DNA of 64,000 bases, from the NCBI GenBank assembly GCA_003993805.1, contig RSEF01000019.1, forward strand, positions 10,669,184-10,733,183, given 5' to 3'. The position numbers and the translations under genes are program-made. The notes beneath the pieces are model-generated. The model was not told the DNA's origin. It ran no database searches and saw only the letters and a list, made by a program, of their open reading frames with translations. Positions within the stretch are counted from its first letter, which is position 1; each line of letters begins with the position of its first letter. This DNA comes from Himantopus leucocephalus (Eukaryota > Chordata > Aves > Charadriiformes > Recurvirostridae). This document shows, piece after piece, positions 1-10,543 of the stretch.

Positions 1-558
1 GCTTGCGCTATTTTCCAGTCTGATTGTTCAGTGTCACCTGTCTGTGTTGGATGGGAATTCTATGAAACTGTACAATTTTAATCTCGCAGATCTAACTATT
101 TTCTCTGAAGACTCTCTTTATCTTTTGAGTGCCTTGACTGCTATGTAATGGGAACATTGTAACACAGAGCGGAACTCAACTGAAGATCCCCCACCCCCCC
201 AGTCTAATTGGCGGAGGGTAGCTAGAAAGGTTATGTGCATTTCTTCAGAATAAATGCTCTTTGTGATTTGTTTACCAATTTATTAAGACATTTACATAAA
301 AGATACGACGTTAAATTTTTTGTTTTCTTCTTTTTTTCCCCCTTCTGGTGCTTTTTGGCTTAAACTTTTAGTTAGGAGCGTATCTGATTGCTTTCAGAAT
401 CCATAAATCCATGAAGTAATTCTGATGTCTTGTTAACTTTCTTGGAATGTCTTCATTCCTGATCTGCTTGTAGAACTCTTGTCTTCTTGTTTTCACAGGG
501 AATAGTGCATCACTTCTGTCATGTATATGCACACTCTTTCCCTGTAACTCTTCCTTAG
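1..558 (+). other. TRIM37: TRIM37 intron (partial)
   Basis: This is the 3' part of an intron ending in a pyrimidine-rich tract and the acceptor TTCCTTAG just before the exon at 559. It contains short T-rich and C-rich runs (a C run near 188-199, a T-rich run near 316-341). I see no exon, repeat family or RNA gene in it. Its 5' end lies outside the window. Confidence 0.7.
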
Positions 559-759
559 GTACTAGCCATGGCTACACCAGTGCAAGTGGAAGACCTTCAA
601 GGCGGGGAGGAAGTGCCCTTGGCTCAACAGCCAGTAGCAGTTTACTAGATATAGATCCCTTAATTTTAATCCACTTGTTGGATCTAAAAGATAGAAATGG
701 TATGGAAAACCTTTGGGGCCTTCAGCCGCGTCCACCTGCCTCTCTTCTGCAGAACAGAG
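559..759 (+). CDS. TRIM37: TRIM37 coding exon (first in window): Ser/Arg-rich linker and [18 protein letters not shown] segment
   Basis: This exon of the TRIM37 E3 ubiquitin ligase encodes 66 full codons, entered with two bases of a split codon and left with one. The translation runs [20 protein letters not shown]..., then [20 protein letters not shown], and ends [15 protein letters not shown]. These segments match the vertebrate TRIM37 region downstream of the MATH/TRAF domain as I remember it. The acceptor is CCTTAG at 553-558 and the donor is GTAATT at 760. The segment is not part of the catalytic RING. It is a low-complexity serine-rich stretch leading into a hydrophobic, probably helical motif that is strongly conserved. 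The identification rests on remembered family sequence, supported by the in-frame joining of all seven exons. Confidence 0.95.
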
Positions 760-2877
760 GTAATTGTACATCCTGTGTCAGATGATTTAATGCCAACCTG
801 GAAAGCTCTCTGAGAATGCAGTGTCGGAGTTAGAAGCAGATTAGAGCAGGGGAGGGGAAAAAGAGGGTGACAGGCAGTCCTTTTCATGCATAGCTAACCT
901 TCCGTGTCCTCATGGGTGCTCATCAGTATGCTGCATCTTACTGCCGGGTCTAACGCGTTCTTTGTCGTAATGGTTGACCTCAGCTTGAGAATGCCAGATG
1001 ACTCAACTAAAACCAGAAGTGTGTATCAAGGAGGGTCTCTGGTCTCTTCGTGGGGGATGTGACTGAACTGGCTGGCTGGTTTGTGTAGCAACACTGTCGA
1101 GATACAGCTCATGCAGCTTCTTTGACTGCAACTGTGGGAGGTGAATGAAAGGCCCTTTTCTAGAAGGGGTTAGCACTGAAAGACAAAACAACACAAAACA
1201 GCTATCTGCTGAGGAAGCAGTTACACCTCTCACTTCACACAGTTTGTACACTTAGTGGCTGAGAGTACTAGGAGCACAGTGCATGCTAACAGAGAAATAA
1301 ATCCTGGAATGAAAAAGGCGTTTAAAACAGAACTAGAAAAATGTGTGTGGTAGTAAGGCTGGAAAAGCACATGTTAGCGCTTGTGGAAGAAAAATGGATC
1401 AAAATGTCAGGAAGGAAAAGTAGTGATGGTATTTAAATAATTGAAGACTTGGAAGAGTATTTGTGGTTCAGTTAGGACCCTTCAACCCAAAACCACAATT
1501 TAACTTCATGCACAGCAAAAGCACGATAGCTGGCAGTGCTGGCACCCATGGCTGTTACTGAAGGTTGCTTATTTCTCTTGTTTTGTTATTGAAGAATAAA
1601 TCAAACCTCAATAATAACATTTATCATGATTTAACGCTTATTTGGAGCTAGCTGGCCCACTACCGCAACATCTGATTTCAGGTCATTCTGAAACAACCAT
1701 TTGGTGACTTAATATAACAGAAGAGAAATAATAACTGTCCATTTGCTACAAATAAATGCTCGCTTTTGCTGCAACGACATTGGTGTTACTGAATCTAAAA
1801 GCTAGCCCAAACTATTTGTTCCTTTGTGATTAGCTTTTTAAATGTAATCACATAACCAGTCAGGTGAATTTTCAGCTGAATGTAATCCTTATTTCCAAAA
1901 GTGGAAGTCATTTCCGTAAGTACAAAAAGGGGAGGCAGCACATTGAACTGTAAGTCTCAGCTCTGTTTTACCTGGAAAAAGGCTTAGACAAAAGGCTGTT
2001 ACGAGAGGGCATTGCGCTTTGTGCTGTGCTACTCAAGCAATATTAGGCTCTGCTCTTGCATTGAATGGCTTCCTGGTCATCTTCAGCTACTGGCTACGCA
2101 GCGGAAATTACCTGTTTTGCTGAGGTTCCCTTAAGGTTTGACTGTTCCCAGAGCTTATTCAAGTCAGTCAACCAAGAGAAAGCTACTGTTACATTTGGAG
2201 TTTACCAAACTTCACCTCCTAAGGTGAAGGTTTCTAAGAGCCACTTGCCTTTATGATTTTGAACAGCCGAATTTGCAGTGAAGTGCTTATAGAATTTATA
2301 ATGCTTCAAATAGACGTCAAAGTTGATCTAATTCTGGCTGAGCAGCATGTAGGCTTACTCAGGTATTAGCTCCTCAACCTGATCTTCTGGTGTTAAATAC
2401 TTAAGGGAATTCCTTCCCTGGTTTCAGATTTCTTTGAGTTCTATACATTAACGTGATGTCTTGGTGGTATGAGAATCTTATACGCACACTCAACAAATTT
2501 TATAAAAACATGTAACAAATTTGACATAAACTGGCAACCGGGCTTGTGAACTCAAGCTGGTCTGGCAATACAGAGTAGTAGCTCCGTTGTCGTCAGAATT
2601 CATGCAGCAGTACTGGGAGCCTTACTTCTTCCAGGGAGGAAGTTTTGGGGCCTTCTTCCATGACAGGCAGAGAATGACAGGCTGCTGTCCCAGTAGCTAT
2701 GCAGTGCTTGCAGCCTCAATATTACAGTGCCGTACCACTACAGAAGCATGTTTCTGACCCTTATTTTTATAGCAGGGCAAAAGGTAAAATTCTTCCAGCT
2801 GTTAAAAAAATGTCTGTTTTTATTTGAGACCAGTTTTACTTACCTGTTGTGTTCTTTAACTTTCCCTTTGGTAAAAG
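760..2877 (+). other. TRIM37: TRIM37 intron
   Basis: Intron of 2,118 bases with donor GTAATT and acceptor GGTAAAAG (a weak pyrimidine tract next to the AG, with a better one further upstream at about 2815-2872). Several short open frames occur, none with recognisable protein. I see no repeat family or RNA gene. Confidence 0.8.
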
Positions 2878-3189
2878 CATCATCCTATTCTCTGAAAGAT
2901 CGAGATCAGCGGAGACACCAGGCAATGTGGCGCGTGCCACCTGACTTGAAGATGCTGAAAAGACTTAAGACTCAGATGGCTGAAGTTCGAAGCAAAATGT
3001 CCGATGTAAAAAACCAACTATCAGAAGTGAGAAGCAGCAATGCTGGCGGATGTGATGGACAACCCAGCTTCTTCTCCATTGAGCAAGGTGCTTTAGCTGC
3101 CTGTGGAACGGAAAGCTGCAGCAAGCTGCAAGAAATAGGAATGGAACTACTGACAAAGTCTTCAGTTACCAGTTGCTACATAAGGAATT
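2878..3189 (+). CDS. TRIM37: TRIM37 coding exon: coiled-coil-like [20 protein letters not shown] segment
   Basis: A 312-base exon, phase 1 at both ends, so it joins in frame with the exons on either side. The translation begins [20 protein letters not shown], continues [20 protein letters not shown] with a heptad-like pattern of L/M/V suggesting a short helical coiled coil, and ends [17 protein letters not shown]. In mammalian TRIM37 the same block follows the PPASLL segment directly, so exon order is preserved. The donor is GTAAGT at 3190. The open frame continues upstream into the intron from 2727, but the TRIM37 match begins exactly at 2878, which fixes the acceptor. The role of this segment is probably protein binding. 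I cannot assign a specific partner from sequence. Confidence 0.96.
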
Positions 3190-3703
3190 GTAAGTGTGCA
3201 GAAAAGGGGGATTTAAATGTCACTTACAGATGTCAGTTGTATAGGTGGTTTATGTATCTGGAAATAGACCTTTTATAGTCAGAGAATGGTTAGTTTGGGA
3301 AGTGGTGAGCGGTGTGAGTCCCGTAACTGCCTTTCACTCCTGCTTTCGAGGCTCTTTGTTACATTGGGCTTTGAATTTAAGAGCTGAATGGATGGTTTGG
3401 GCTATGCTTATCCTTTATACTTTCATGATGGCTGAAGGAATCTAGACGATGGCTTTCTGAAGGATGTCTTAGCGTAAGGCAAGTGAACATTAGTGGCGTA
3501 GTCTTGGCTGCATCCACAGTTAGCTAAGCTTCCCTCTAGCCCGCGCCTTTGACAGGAAGGGTGTGGAAGGAGTGTTGTGCAGGATTGGGAGTTAGTGAGC
3601 AATGAGAGCAATATGGAGCTTAACTTCACTTAAAACAAGCATAAAGACAGAATACTGCAGCAGTTTGACTGAACGCTTGTCACGTCTTGAAATATTTTTG
3701 CAG
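3190..3703 (+). other. TRIM37: TRIM37 intron
   Basis: Intron of 514 bases between donor GTAAGT and acceptor TTTTTGCAG. I see no feature inside it beyond the splice sites. Confidence 0.85.
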
Positions 3704-3832
3704 CTTCAAGTAAGAAAAGTAATTCACCCAAACCTATTCGCTCTGGAGCAGCAGGTAGCCTGTCTTTACGGAGAGCTATGGACTGTGGGGATACTAATCT
3801 TCGTTTGAAGGGAGACGGTCAAACTTCTGAAG
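3704..3832 (+). CDS. TRIM37: TRIM37 coding exon: Ser/Lys-rich KKSNSPKP segment
   Basis: A 129-base exon, phase 1 at both ends. It encodes [20 protein letters not shown], then [23 protein letters not shown]. The KKSNSPKP and GSLSLRRA stretches are shared with mammalian TRIM37, while the residues after them diverge. The acceptor is TTTTTGCAG ending at 3703 and the donor is GTAAAC at 3833. The segment is basic and serine-rich, looks disordered, and carries proline-directed serine sites (SPKP) that could be phosphorylated. That last point is inference from the motif only. Confidence 0.95.
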
Positions 3833-4781
3833 GTAAACAAGGTCATCTTTTGTGGTGTGATGTGATGCATCTTAGCATCTGTTGTACAAAAGGTTTTCAA
3901 CAAGTCTTTCACTTGGCAACTGAAGTTTCAGAGAAACTTTACTGGATCCTTTCTCAAATCTAGTTAAGGTTATTGTACCTTTGATAGCTGATCTGCTGTG
4001 AAACAGTGCCACACCGTTGACTTATTGGAGCGTAAATGTGTGTTACATGTTACTTCTGGTCTCTCTGAAGATGTTTCAGGAGCTAACTTTATAATGAAAA
4101 TCATAGATCAAAAAGTACTGACCCCGGCTTAAATTGTGATTTGACTTAAAGGGAGTTCAAGGAAACTCTGGAGACACACGATGAAAGAATTGTATGAAGA
4201 GTTGCTGCTCCTGAGTTTTACGGTGCCCTTCCTTAAGGGTAATGAAATGAAATACCTAACACGGGAATCAGTATTTTGCCCCTCTCAGGTGTTCAGAGAG
4301 GGAATGGGATATGACAATTGTTTTCCTATAATGCTAAACAGATAGAGAAGGTTTGGGTGAGAAACTGGAAAATTATCCTTGTCCAAGACTAGAAAGGCTG
4401 CCTTACTGCAGCCAAACGCCGTTGCGTCTATTGCTGGGAAAAATGACAGTGACGAGTATGTCTGTGTTACTAGAAGATGTGTAGAAGATAAGTTTTAACT
4501 GCACAATATGGGCGGGAATAATCTGTACAGATTTAATTAATTAATTACTCCTCTCCCATCAGAAATGGCAGCTGAAAGGGCAGCTCTGTGTGTTTGGGGA
4601 GCGGGTGCTATGCGTTGCCCGTACATTGACCTGGAAATGCCAGGCGTTAAGAGTGAGGGTGGGGAAGGTACGCTTGTGCCTCCACGTGTTTGGAACCAAA
4701 CCGGTGATGTGAAACAACCGCATGTTGAGTCTTTTGAAATAAGGCTGGATGTGCTTTGAGTTTCTCTCCCTCTTTTCTCAG
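3833..4781 (+). other. TRIM37: TRIM37 intron
   Basis: Intron of 949 bases, donor GTAAAC, acceptor TTTTCTCAG after a strong pyrimidine tract (4760-4779). A short open frame at 4565-4759 runs towards the acceptor but shows no family resemblance. No repeat is recognised. Confidence 0.85.
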
Positions 4782-4968
4782 GTGGCGTAGGGAGTTCAAA
4801 GTTGAGCAGTCGGCATCACTCTCCCAGGCCCCTGGCGAACAGCAACGCTTCGGAGGCACTGCCAAAGCCAGAGGAAAGACCTTGTGAAGGTTCAGACTCC
4901 GATGTGGGAGTTTCTGGCTTAAATGGCTTAGCTGCTGTAGAGAAGACCAGAAAAGTTGGTGCTCTAGG
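4782..4968 (+). CDS. TRIM37: TRIM37 coding exon: diverged Ser-rich tail segment
   Basis: A 187-base exon entered in phase 1 and left in phase 2. It encodes GVGSSKLSSRHSPRPLANSN, a run of acidic and small residues (EALPKPEERPCEGSDSD), then VSGLNGLAAVEKTRKVGALG. Only short blocks (SRHSPR, LPK.E.R, GL.AVEK.RK) line up with mammalian TRIM37, so this is the least conserved exon of the tail. The donor is GTAAGG at 4969; a GG at the junction makes the split glycine codon completed by the next exon. A 159-residue open frame on the opposite strand covers the exon and has no recognisable product. Confidence 0.93.
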
Positions 4969-5651
4969 GTAAGGATTTTATTCTTTTTTCCTCTTGTTAT
5001 CTCCTCCCCCACCTTCCCTTGATCTATAGAGAAAAAATACCAATCTGCTAAAACCAGGTGCTTGTAGCATGGAAGAGAAATTACTTTGAAGTTTACTTGG
5101 TTGCTGCTGTTCCCTCTGGATATCAATTTTTGGTTTTATAACTAGGTTACAAGTCATCTTTTCTTCTTTTTTATTTTTTCTTTTGTTTTGATCAGCTGTG
5201 GATATAGTCTGAAACTTCAATTTGAAAGGCAGCCCCAGTTTGCTTTCCCACTGTTCCTTGCAAAATATCCTCTAACTGAAAGTTATCACTTTTGATTTTC
5301 TTATTTACGACAATATTTTTTTCACTGTCACTCCACTTTTCAGCAATTTCATAACTCCCTGTTGGCTAACTAAGCTAATGCAATGGAGCACTCAGTTGTT
5401 TGGTTTTTTTCTAAACAGCAAGAGTCACCATTTCTGGAAAATACTCATCATAAACTTTTCCAGGTTTATTTTTTTTTAAGATTTTAAATATTTCTAGATC
5501 AATCAAAGCTGGAAGTTTAAGTGGATATGCAAGAGACTTAAACAATGAGTAAAACTAGATGTGGCACTAAAATGATTTGTTTCCATAGCTAGATTAAAGC
5601 TGAATTTCTAATGTGGTTTTTTTTTTTATTTCTCCTAAATTGTTTCTTAAG
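4969..5651 (+). other. TRIM37: TRIM37 intron
   Basis: Intron of 683 bases, donor GTAAGG, acceptor TTTCTTAAG after a T-rich tract (5612-5630). T-rich throughout. I see no repeat or RNA gene. Confidence 0.85.
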
Positions 5652-5770
5652 ATCAAATTCTAAAGGATGTCGTACAGAAGGAGCACAGTCAGGCGGTCTG
5701 GAAAACAACTCTGAAACTGGTGAACTGCAGAGTATGCTTTCTGAAGGTGCTTCTGCTGGGCCAGAAGAAG
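5652..5770 (+). CDS. TRIM37: TRIM37 coding exon: conserved [11 protein letters not shown] acidic segment
   Basis: A 119-base exon entered in phase 2 and left in phase 1. It encodes [15 protein letters not shown], then [20 protein letters not shown] and GPEEG. The [11 protein letters not shown] and EGASA.PEEG stretches are near-identical to mammalian TRIM37. The acceptor is CTTAAG ending at 5651 and the donor is GTAAAT at 5771. The segment is acidic and probably unstructured. Strong conservation of a disordered acidic stretch suggests a binding motif, but the partner cannot be told from sequence. Confidence 0.95.
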
Positions 5771-7467
5771 GTAAATCAGATGATGCAAAAGCAGAGTGCC
5801 AACACGCCAATCTATGATGATCCATTTCTGTAATGGAAATCGCTTGAAAGGGGGAAAAAAAAAAAAAAAACCAAAATAAGAAAACCCCAAACTGTTTTCA
5901 TGGCTGTTGAACTTTGCTGTAACATTTGGCAGCTGTAGTATAAATCTGAATGAGGAGAGAACATCTCTGTGTCGCTGCTGTATGTGACTTCTTTTTTCAT
6001 GACGTTGCGGTGCAGCAGGAATGTGAAGACCCGGCAGACAATGTTAGATGGTGCCATCCATTTCTCTGGACGGGTTACGGGTTGCCTTTTGTACCTCTTG
6101 ATATGTCTCCAGGTCTCCGCTGTGGTGTTCAGTTGCATGGCCTTGAAAATAATTTCTTATCTAATTAAAATAGTAGCCAGTGACCTTGGCTTTTAAGTTC
6201 TCTGCCGTCAGGGACAGACTGCATTGGTAACTACCTCCACGTCCGCCCTAGAATGTCTCCCAACACTTCATTGCTGTCGAGTGTTGTGATACGTAAGCCA
6301 GTTGCCTTAGAGACGTGGAGGAAACTTTTCCCCCTCCCTTCCTGCATCCTTTCCATGCTGGAAAAAAAAAATATTATTGCCTTTTTTTGTTCCGAAAGTC
6401 CACGTAGAAGAGTTTTTCTTATCTTGCTAAAACTCTCCTGCCTTCCACCCCTGCACTAATTTGAATTTCAATGACTGAATTGTAGCGCAAAGCCTATATT
6501 AAGGTGCCAGCATCCATCTCTATCTGCAGTGTGCAATATTGTGTGGGAGTTGGCATTTACAGAAGGTCTCTCAGTGACAAAACTGAATTTCTGCTCTTAG
6601 TCACTGCAGCGTGATCGTGATGCGCTCCCGCAGTTCTCCTATTATAGCAGAGAGCCTAATAGGAAAATGTTTTAAAAACTGAAATACTTCATTGTTAAAA
6701 ACCCCAGGAAACAAATATTACAATTTTTTCCCTTTCAGAGGAAAAACTACAGTAGAGTTGGCACCTCACTTAACTACTTGCTTTTTCTTAGCAATGAGTA
6801 TCAGCTCTTAAGAAGTAAAAGATCAGAGCAAACCCCTTTTGTCACCTACAAAACCGTGCAAAAGGGAGAGTTTTGACTGCTGTCAATGCACGCTCAAGGT
6901 CTGGCAAAACAAAAGAAGCCACCTTGATTATCAACAGCTGTGGTTCTGTTTTGTAGGAAAAGCATGGGTTTTGTGTGTGAGACTTGAACAGAGTATTGCT
7001 GCCTGAAGGGTCTGTAGGTACATCTGCTCCACGGGTCATACTGAACTGTATAAAAGGAACCTTTATTTTCTGTCCTAGCTGTAGAGGTAGAGTGAGCAGC
7101 TGGCGGGGGAGTGCAGCTCAGACAGGAAGGAGCTGGGGACACCCGAGTCTGCGCTCCGCTGGTGACATGTTGGAACTGCTCCTCTTGAGCTGAGCTGCAC
7201 AGCAAAATGAGGCGGTTCCCAAAGCCGGTACCCGCTGTTCTGTCCAATTCCTTAGTGCTTCGGTAAATACGTCTGGTTCTGAACGTATTCCTCTCCTGTT
7301 CTCCTCCCAGCTCTTGGTATTTGACATTGGTAACTCTTATGTGTGAAGAAGTTGAATTCTGCAGCTACATAGATCTTACTGCTATCACTTTTGCCTTGTG
7401 GTTTTTGGTTTTTTGGGTTTTTTTGCAGCCGGGGTATGTCAGAAGCATGTCCTTCATCTCCTACCAG
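5771..7467 (+). other. TRIM37: TRIM37 intron
   Basis: Intron of 1,697 bases, donor GTAAAT, acceptor CCTACCAG. It contains an A-homopolymer near 5856-5872, a pyrimidine-rich stretch near 6320-6350, and a T/G-rich stretch near 7397-7427 that may act as the distant pyrimidine tract. Open frames of up to about 117 codons on the - strand (6894-7247) have no recognised family. Confidence 0.8.
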
Positions 7468-7581
7468 GAATGAGCAGTGACAGTGACATTGAATGTGACA
7501 CAGAAAATGAAGAGCAGGAGGACGCCACCTCTACCTCAGAGGGGTTTAACCACGCCTTCTCTGTCCAGTCCTCAAGCGAAG
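7468..7581 (+). CDS. TRIM37: TRIM37 coding exon: MSSDSDIECDTENEEQE acidic motif
   Basis: A 114-base exon, phase 1 at both ends, encoding MSSDSDIECDTENEEQED followed by ATSTSEGFNHAFSVQSSSE. The first block is a hallmark of the TRIM37 C-terminus and essentially identical to the mammalian protein. The second half (EGF.HAFSV) is only loosely similar. SDSDIE is a good casein kinase 2-type acidic site by motif. The donor is GTAGAG at 7582. The open frame continues past the donor to 7676, but the proline-rich read-through has no match in the family, so I end the exon at 7581. Confidence 0.95.
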
Positions 7582-8397
7582 GTAGAGTCGACAGTGTGAG
7601 CCCACCTGCCCCGGCCCTCCCGCGCGCCTGCTTCAGCCCCGGTGGCGCGGGACGCTGCGGAAGCACAGGTCACTGACGGTGCTGTAGAGGCATTAAAGCT
7701 CAAGAGAGTGCCAGTAAGATCTGGAACTCTTCTCTTGGGATCCTAATTAAAAACAGATCAAAACAGGAGAGGGGAACTCTTTCTAGCCTTGAGAAGTCAG
7801 TTTAGGTGAGTCTCCTGGGGAAGTGTTGGAAAAGCCATAGCTCTAGTTCTGCGTTGGAACTCCCCACGTTCCGGGGTCGCCGCTGTAAGTAGGCTAATTT
7901 CAGGGAGGCAACCACTGCCTTAGACATGGATTTGCATCTTAATTGGCAGGAATGTGCTTTGGGCACGTCAACGGAGTTTCAAAAGCTCATATTTCTTTGA
8001 AAAGCTTTAACCTTCTGATCAAATTAAAAGCTATGGGGTGACAGCTGACACGAGGTGAAGTTGACTTTTGGCCTGAATAAGCATCTGACACGGCATTAGC
8101 AGCACGGCCTAACGACTCAGCTCAGTAATTGGAGTTTGCTGCTTTGCTGTGTGTCTGCAGCAGGCACTAAAACCTTGCAGCTTGTCAGAAGAATCAAAAC
8201 ATCACTCCTATCTATGTTTGACTTAGAAGCAGCCTAAATTTAAAACCCCATGGCAGCCTTAATGGCCAAGCCCATGGTGTACTGGTCTGCTACGGATGAA
8301 GTATAACACAGCGGGCCTTGCAGTGATGGAACGTTAGCTTGCTGTGTTCCCATTGCTCATCCTGTAAAGGTTACTGGGTTTGTGTGTGTGTTTTCAG
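7582..8397 (+). other. TRIM37: TRIM37 last coding-region intron
   Basis: Intron of 816 bases, donor GTAGAG, acceptor TTTTCAG after a GT-rich run (TGTGTGTGTG at 8381-8390). Nothing else is recognised. Confidence 0.85.
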
Positions 8398-8486
8398 CCT
8401 CAGAGCGGTGCTCAGTGTTCCCGGAGGGTGATCAAGCTGGTCCTGATGATCTCAGCTTTGTTACCGGAGAAGACAGCACCAGGTAA
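8398..8486 (+). CDS. TRIM37: TRIM37 terminal coding exon, C-terminus and stop
   Basis: The last 29 codons and the TAA stop. The translation is ASERCSVFPEGDQAGPDDLS followed by FVTGEDSTR. It matches the mammalian TRIM37 end (FPDGEQIGPEDLSF...). With this exon, the seven exons in the window total 1,151 coding bases, about the last 383 residues, against roughly 964 residues for the human protein, so the RING, B-box, coiled-coil and MATH/TRAF regions are all upstream. TRIM37 is a RING E3 ubiquitin ligase linked to peroxisome import (PEX5), centriole control and H2A ubiquitylation, and is mutated in mulibrey nanism. The stop codon lies inside CAGGTAAT-like sequence (AGGTAATT at 8481-8488), which also reads as a splice donor. 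Confidence 0.95.
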
Positions 8487-9573
8487 TTGTAACTACTTGC
8501 CACAGCTGGCCTGCGAGGTGGCCGTAGCCGCGGGGATGCACCTTTCTCGTACCGCTCCTGGAGCTGCAGAGAGTAGACACAACGCTCATCTTACCGTGAG
8601 TAGACAGGCGGGTGTTCGTACAGTCCAACAGCGGACGGGTGAGCCCCCGCTCTGCTTCTGGGGGGCTGCTCTGCCTCCCCAGGGCCACGTGGCTACCGAT
8701 ATTTTTAAGGCAGTCTTTAGAAATTACTCGGTGCTGAGGGGGGGCTGGCCGAGTTTTGCACGCTCATGTTAGATTTAAGTATCTGGCATAAAATTTTGAC
8801 TGTTAAGATTGTGTTTGCTTGAAGCCTTAAAACTGTCCCAGCGTGAGGGTTTTCAGTGAAAGATGACTTTCTTTGGAGCAGATAGAGAACGGGGCCTGGA
8901 GACCTGCCGGCTCGTGTCCCTGGGAAGAGGCGCGTTTATTCACTGGAGCTTAGTCCGAGGCTGCTGCTCCTGGCTGTGTGCACACTCCATTCTCTCAAAT
9001 ACCCTCGTGTGGTTCTTCTACAGTCGTCTTAAACCTGTTACTGGGGTAAAATGACCTTTGAAGGCCTTACACTAAAGGTTGCATTCCTGCTGGCTCTGCC
9101 AGCTTCAGATGCTGAGGAAAAAGATGTCCAAAAGGTGCTGGAGCCCTGTTTGAGGCTGTGTCCTCTGGTGTCGTTGGGGTAACAGCGACTGTGTGAATGT
9201 CCCCATTTTAAATGGTGTGAACCGATTGTCTAAGACTGCTGAATCCTCCAGCTGCAGTGGAGCGAGAGTTGGGGTGAAGTAGCTGGCGCAGAAGGTGTTT
9301 TCCTCAGTCTGTCGTGTGGACCAACCGAACACATTGCCAAACTCTTTGCCACTGTGCGTTGCATTTTGAGCTGCTAAACTACTTGTGAAGCTATGACGAA
9401 AGCTGAATACCTGGTTAGTGACAAAGCATGAGTAACTGTAACCGGTAGTTGTCCTTGTCTCAGCTGGCTGTACTGACATTTGTTTCTGTTTGAATGTTCC
9501 ACAGTGTAAGTGCTGTACAACTCATAGTTTAAAACTGTTTGCACTTTGTTAATAAAATGAATGTTGAACTCTG
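8487..9573 (+). other. TRIM37: TRIM37 3' UTR
   Basis: Sequence from the TAA stop to about 20 bases beyond the AATAAA at 9551. No earlier canonical AATAAA was found on the + strand of this stretch. Several open frames on either strand (for example 9105-9479 on the - strand) have no recognised product. The exact cleavage point is an estimate. Confidence 0.75.
9551..9556 (+). terminator. TRIM37: TRIM37 poly(A) signal AATAAA
   Basis: Canonical AATAAA in TTGTTAATAAAATG, followed at 9589-9601 by a GTGTTTGTGTGT-type GU-rich downstream element. It is the first good signal after the TRIM37 stop codon, about 1.07 kb downstream. Cleavage is expected at about 9568-9580. Confidence 0.8.
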
Positions 9574-10519
9574 CTGTGAAGTTTCAGGTGTTTGTGTGTA
9601 AATGAGGAAGAGGGTAGAGCCTGGCTGTCGGGGTCAGTAGCACACGGCTGCCACGCTGGACTTGCTCTTTAGTGGCGAGTTGCTGTAGCACCCCACTGCT
9701 CATAGAAGAACTTTTTCCTTCCGTACACCTGTCACTTTGTTCATTAATTATTCAATGAAAAGCTCTTAAATCCATTTGGGATTTTCAAAACTATGTTAGT
9801 AGAAGTCAGACCAAATGCTTAAATCTTGTATATTCAGCTAGGAATGGAGGAGGATCTAGTTTTTACCTGTAACTTGGCTTTGTCTTTCTCAGCTGGAAGG
9901 AGGAGGTGCGGCTCTGAGGTGCCTGGGTGCAGATGTTCCAGCTGCTGAGCACTGAAGGTGGCCTGTGATGAGCTGCACACTATGGTAGTGCGTTGTGGGT
10001 GTTTACTGTTGTACAGGGCTGCATGTTGATTATTATACACAGCTCAATTAGCAGTAATCACAGAGCTCTGCCTCTTCAACACGCGCAGCTGCTTTACTCT
10101 TAATAACAGGCCCGAGCTGAAGGGAATTATTTTGATTAGCCACACGCTCCGCGCTGGAGTTAGTGCCCAACCTTTGCAGGGACAGGAAGGGAGCCGGTAC
10201 CCTCACGCATTGCTCACCATGTGACGAGCTGACTTACATACAGCTGGTTTTTAAACAAGAGGTGGGGAAACAGGCTTGGAAGACTTATTTAGCTAATGAA
10301 CTTAGACTGTGCCATAACAGCCCCTTCCCTTTCTGGCTGTAAACCGGAGTGGGGCTGCGATGGGTACTACACAGGTACCACGCCGGACCGTGTCCGTACC
10401 ACGGACCATTTTCTGTGACACATCACACAAAGGAAATGTGCTTTCACCACAGTAGAGGCACTTCATTCAGATGCTGGTTGCCATCTTTGTTAGCTCTTAA
10501 ATAAACAGACTATCTGAAG
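9574..10519. other. Convergent intergenic gap between TRIM37 and PPM1E
   Basis: About 0.95 kb between the two 3' ends if the distal PPM1E poly(A) site is used, or about 2.4 kb if the proximal one is. It holds only short open frames, no repeat I recognise and no RNA gene. It ends at a second + strand AATAAA at 10500. Confidence 0.55.
10500..10505 (+). terminator. TRIM37: Possible distal + strand poly(A) signal (AATAAA)
   Basis: AATAAA on the + strand, with a further copy at 10593-10598. If used, it would lengthen the TRIM37 3' UTR to about 2 kb and make its end meet the PPM1E transcript. Either copy could be a chance match in AT-rich sequence. Confidence 0.3.
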
Positions 10520-10537
10520 TGTGGTTTTAATTACTGT

Positions 10538-10543
10538 TTTATT
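10538..10543 (-). terminator. PPM1E: Candidate distal PPM1E poly(A) signal
   Basis: TTTATT on the + strand, read as AATAAA on the - strand, about 4.14 kb past the PPM1E stop codon. As I recall, mammalian PPM1E mRNAs have a 3' UTR of roughly 4 kb, which favours this site over nearer ones. Other - strand AATAAA hexamers lie at 11950-11955, 13192-13197, 14497-14502 and 14623-14628. Confidence 0.45.

Noticed and set aside
3845..3875. TGTGATGTGATG run considered as a C/D-box snoRNA start in a TRIM37 intron
   Set aside because: No convincing D box with terminal stem at suitable spacing was found.
4647..5126. 159-codon - strand open frame over a TRIM37 exon
   Set aside because: It is the antisense shadow of the exon at 4782-4968 and extends into intron on both sides without family similarity.
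5970..6170. Overlapping + strand frames considered as an extra TRIM37 exon between the [11 protein letters not shown] and MSSDSDIE exons
   Set aside because: The two flanking exons join in phase and in the family order without it, and the translation is not TRIM37-like.
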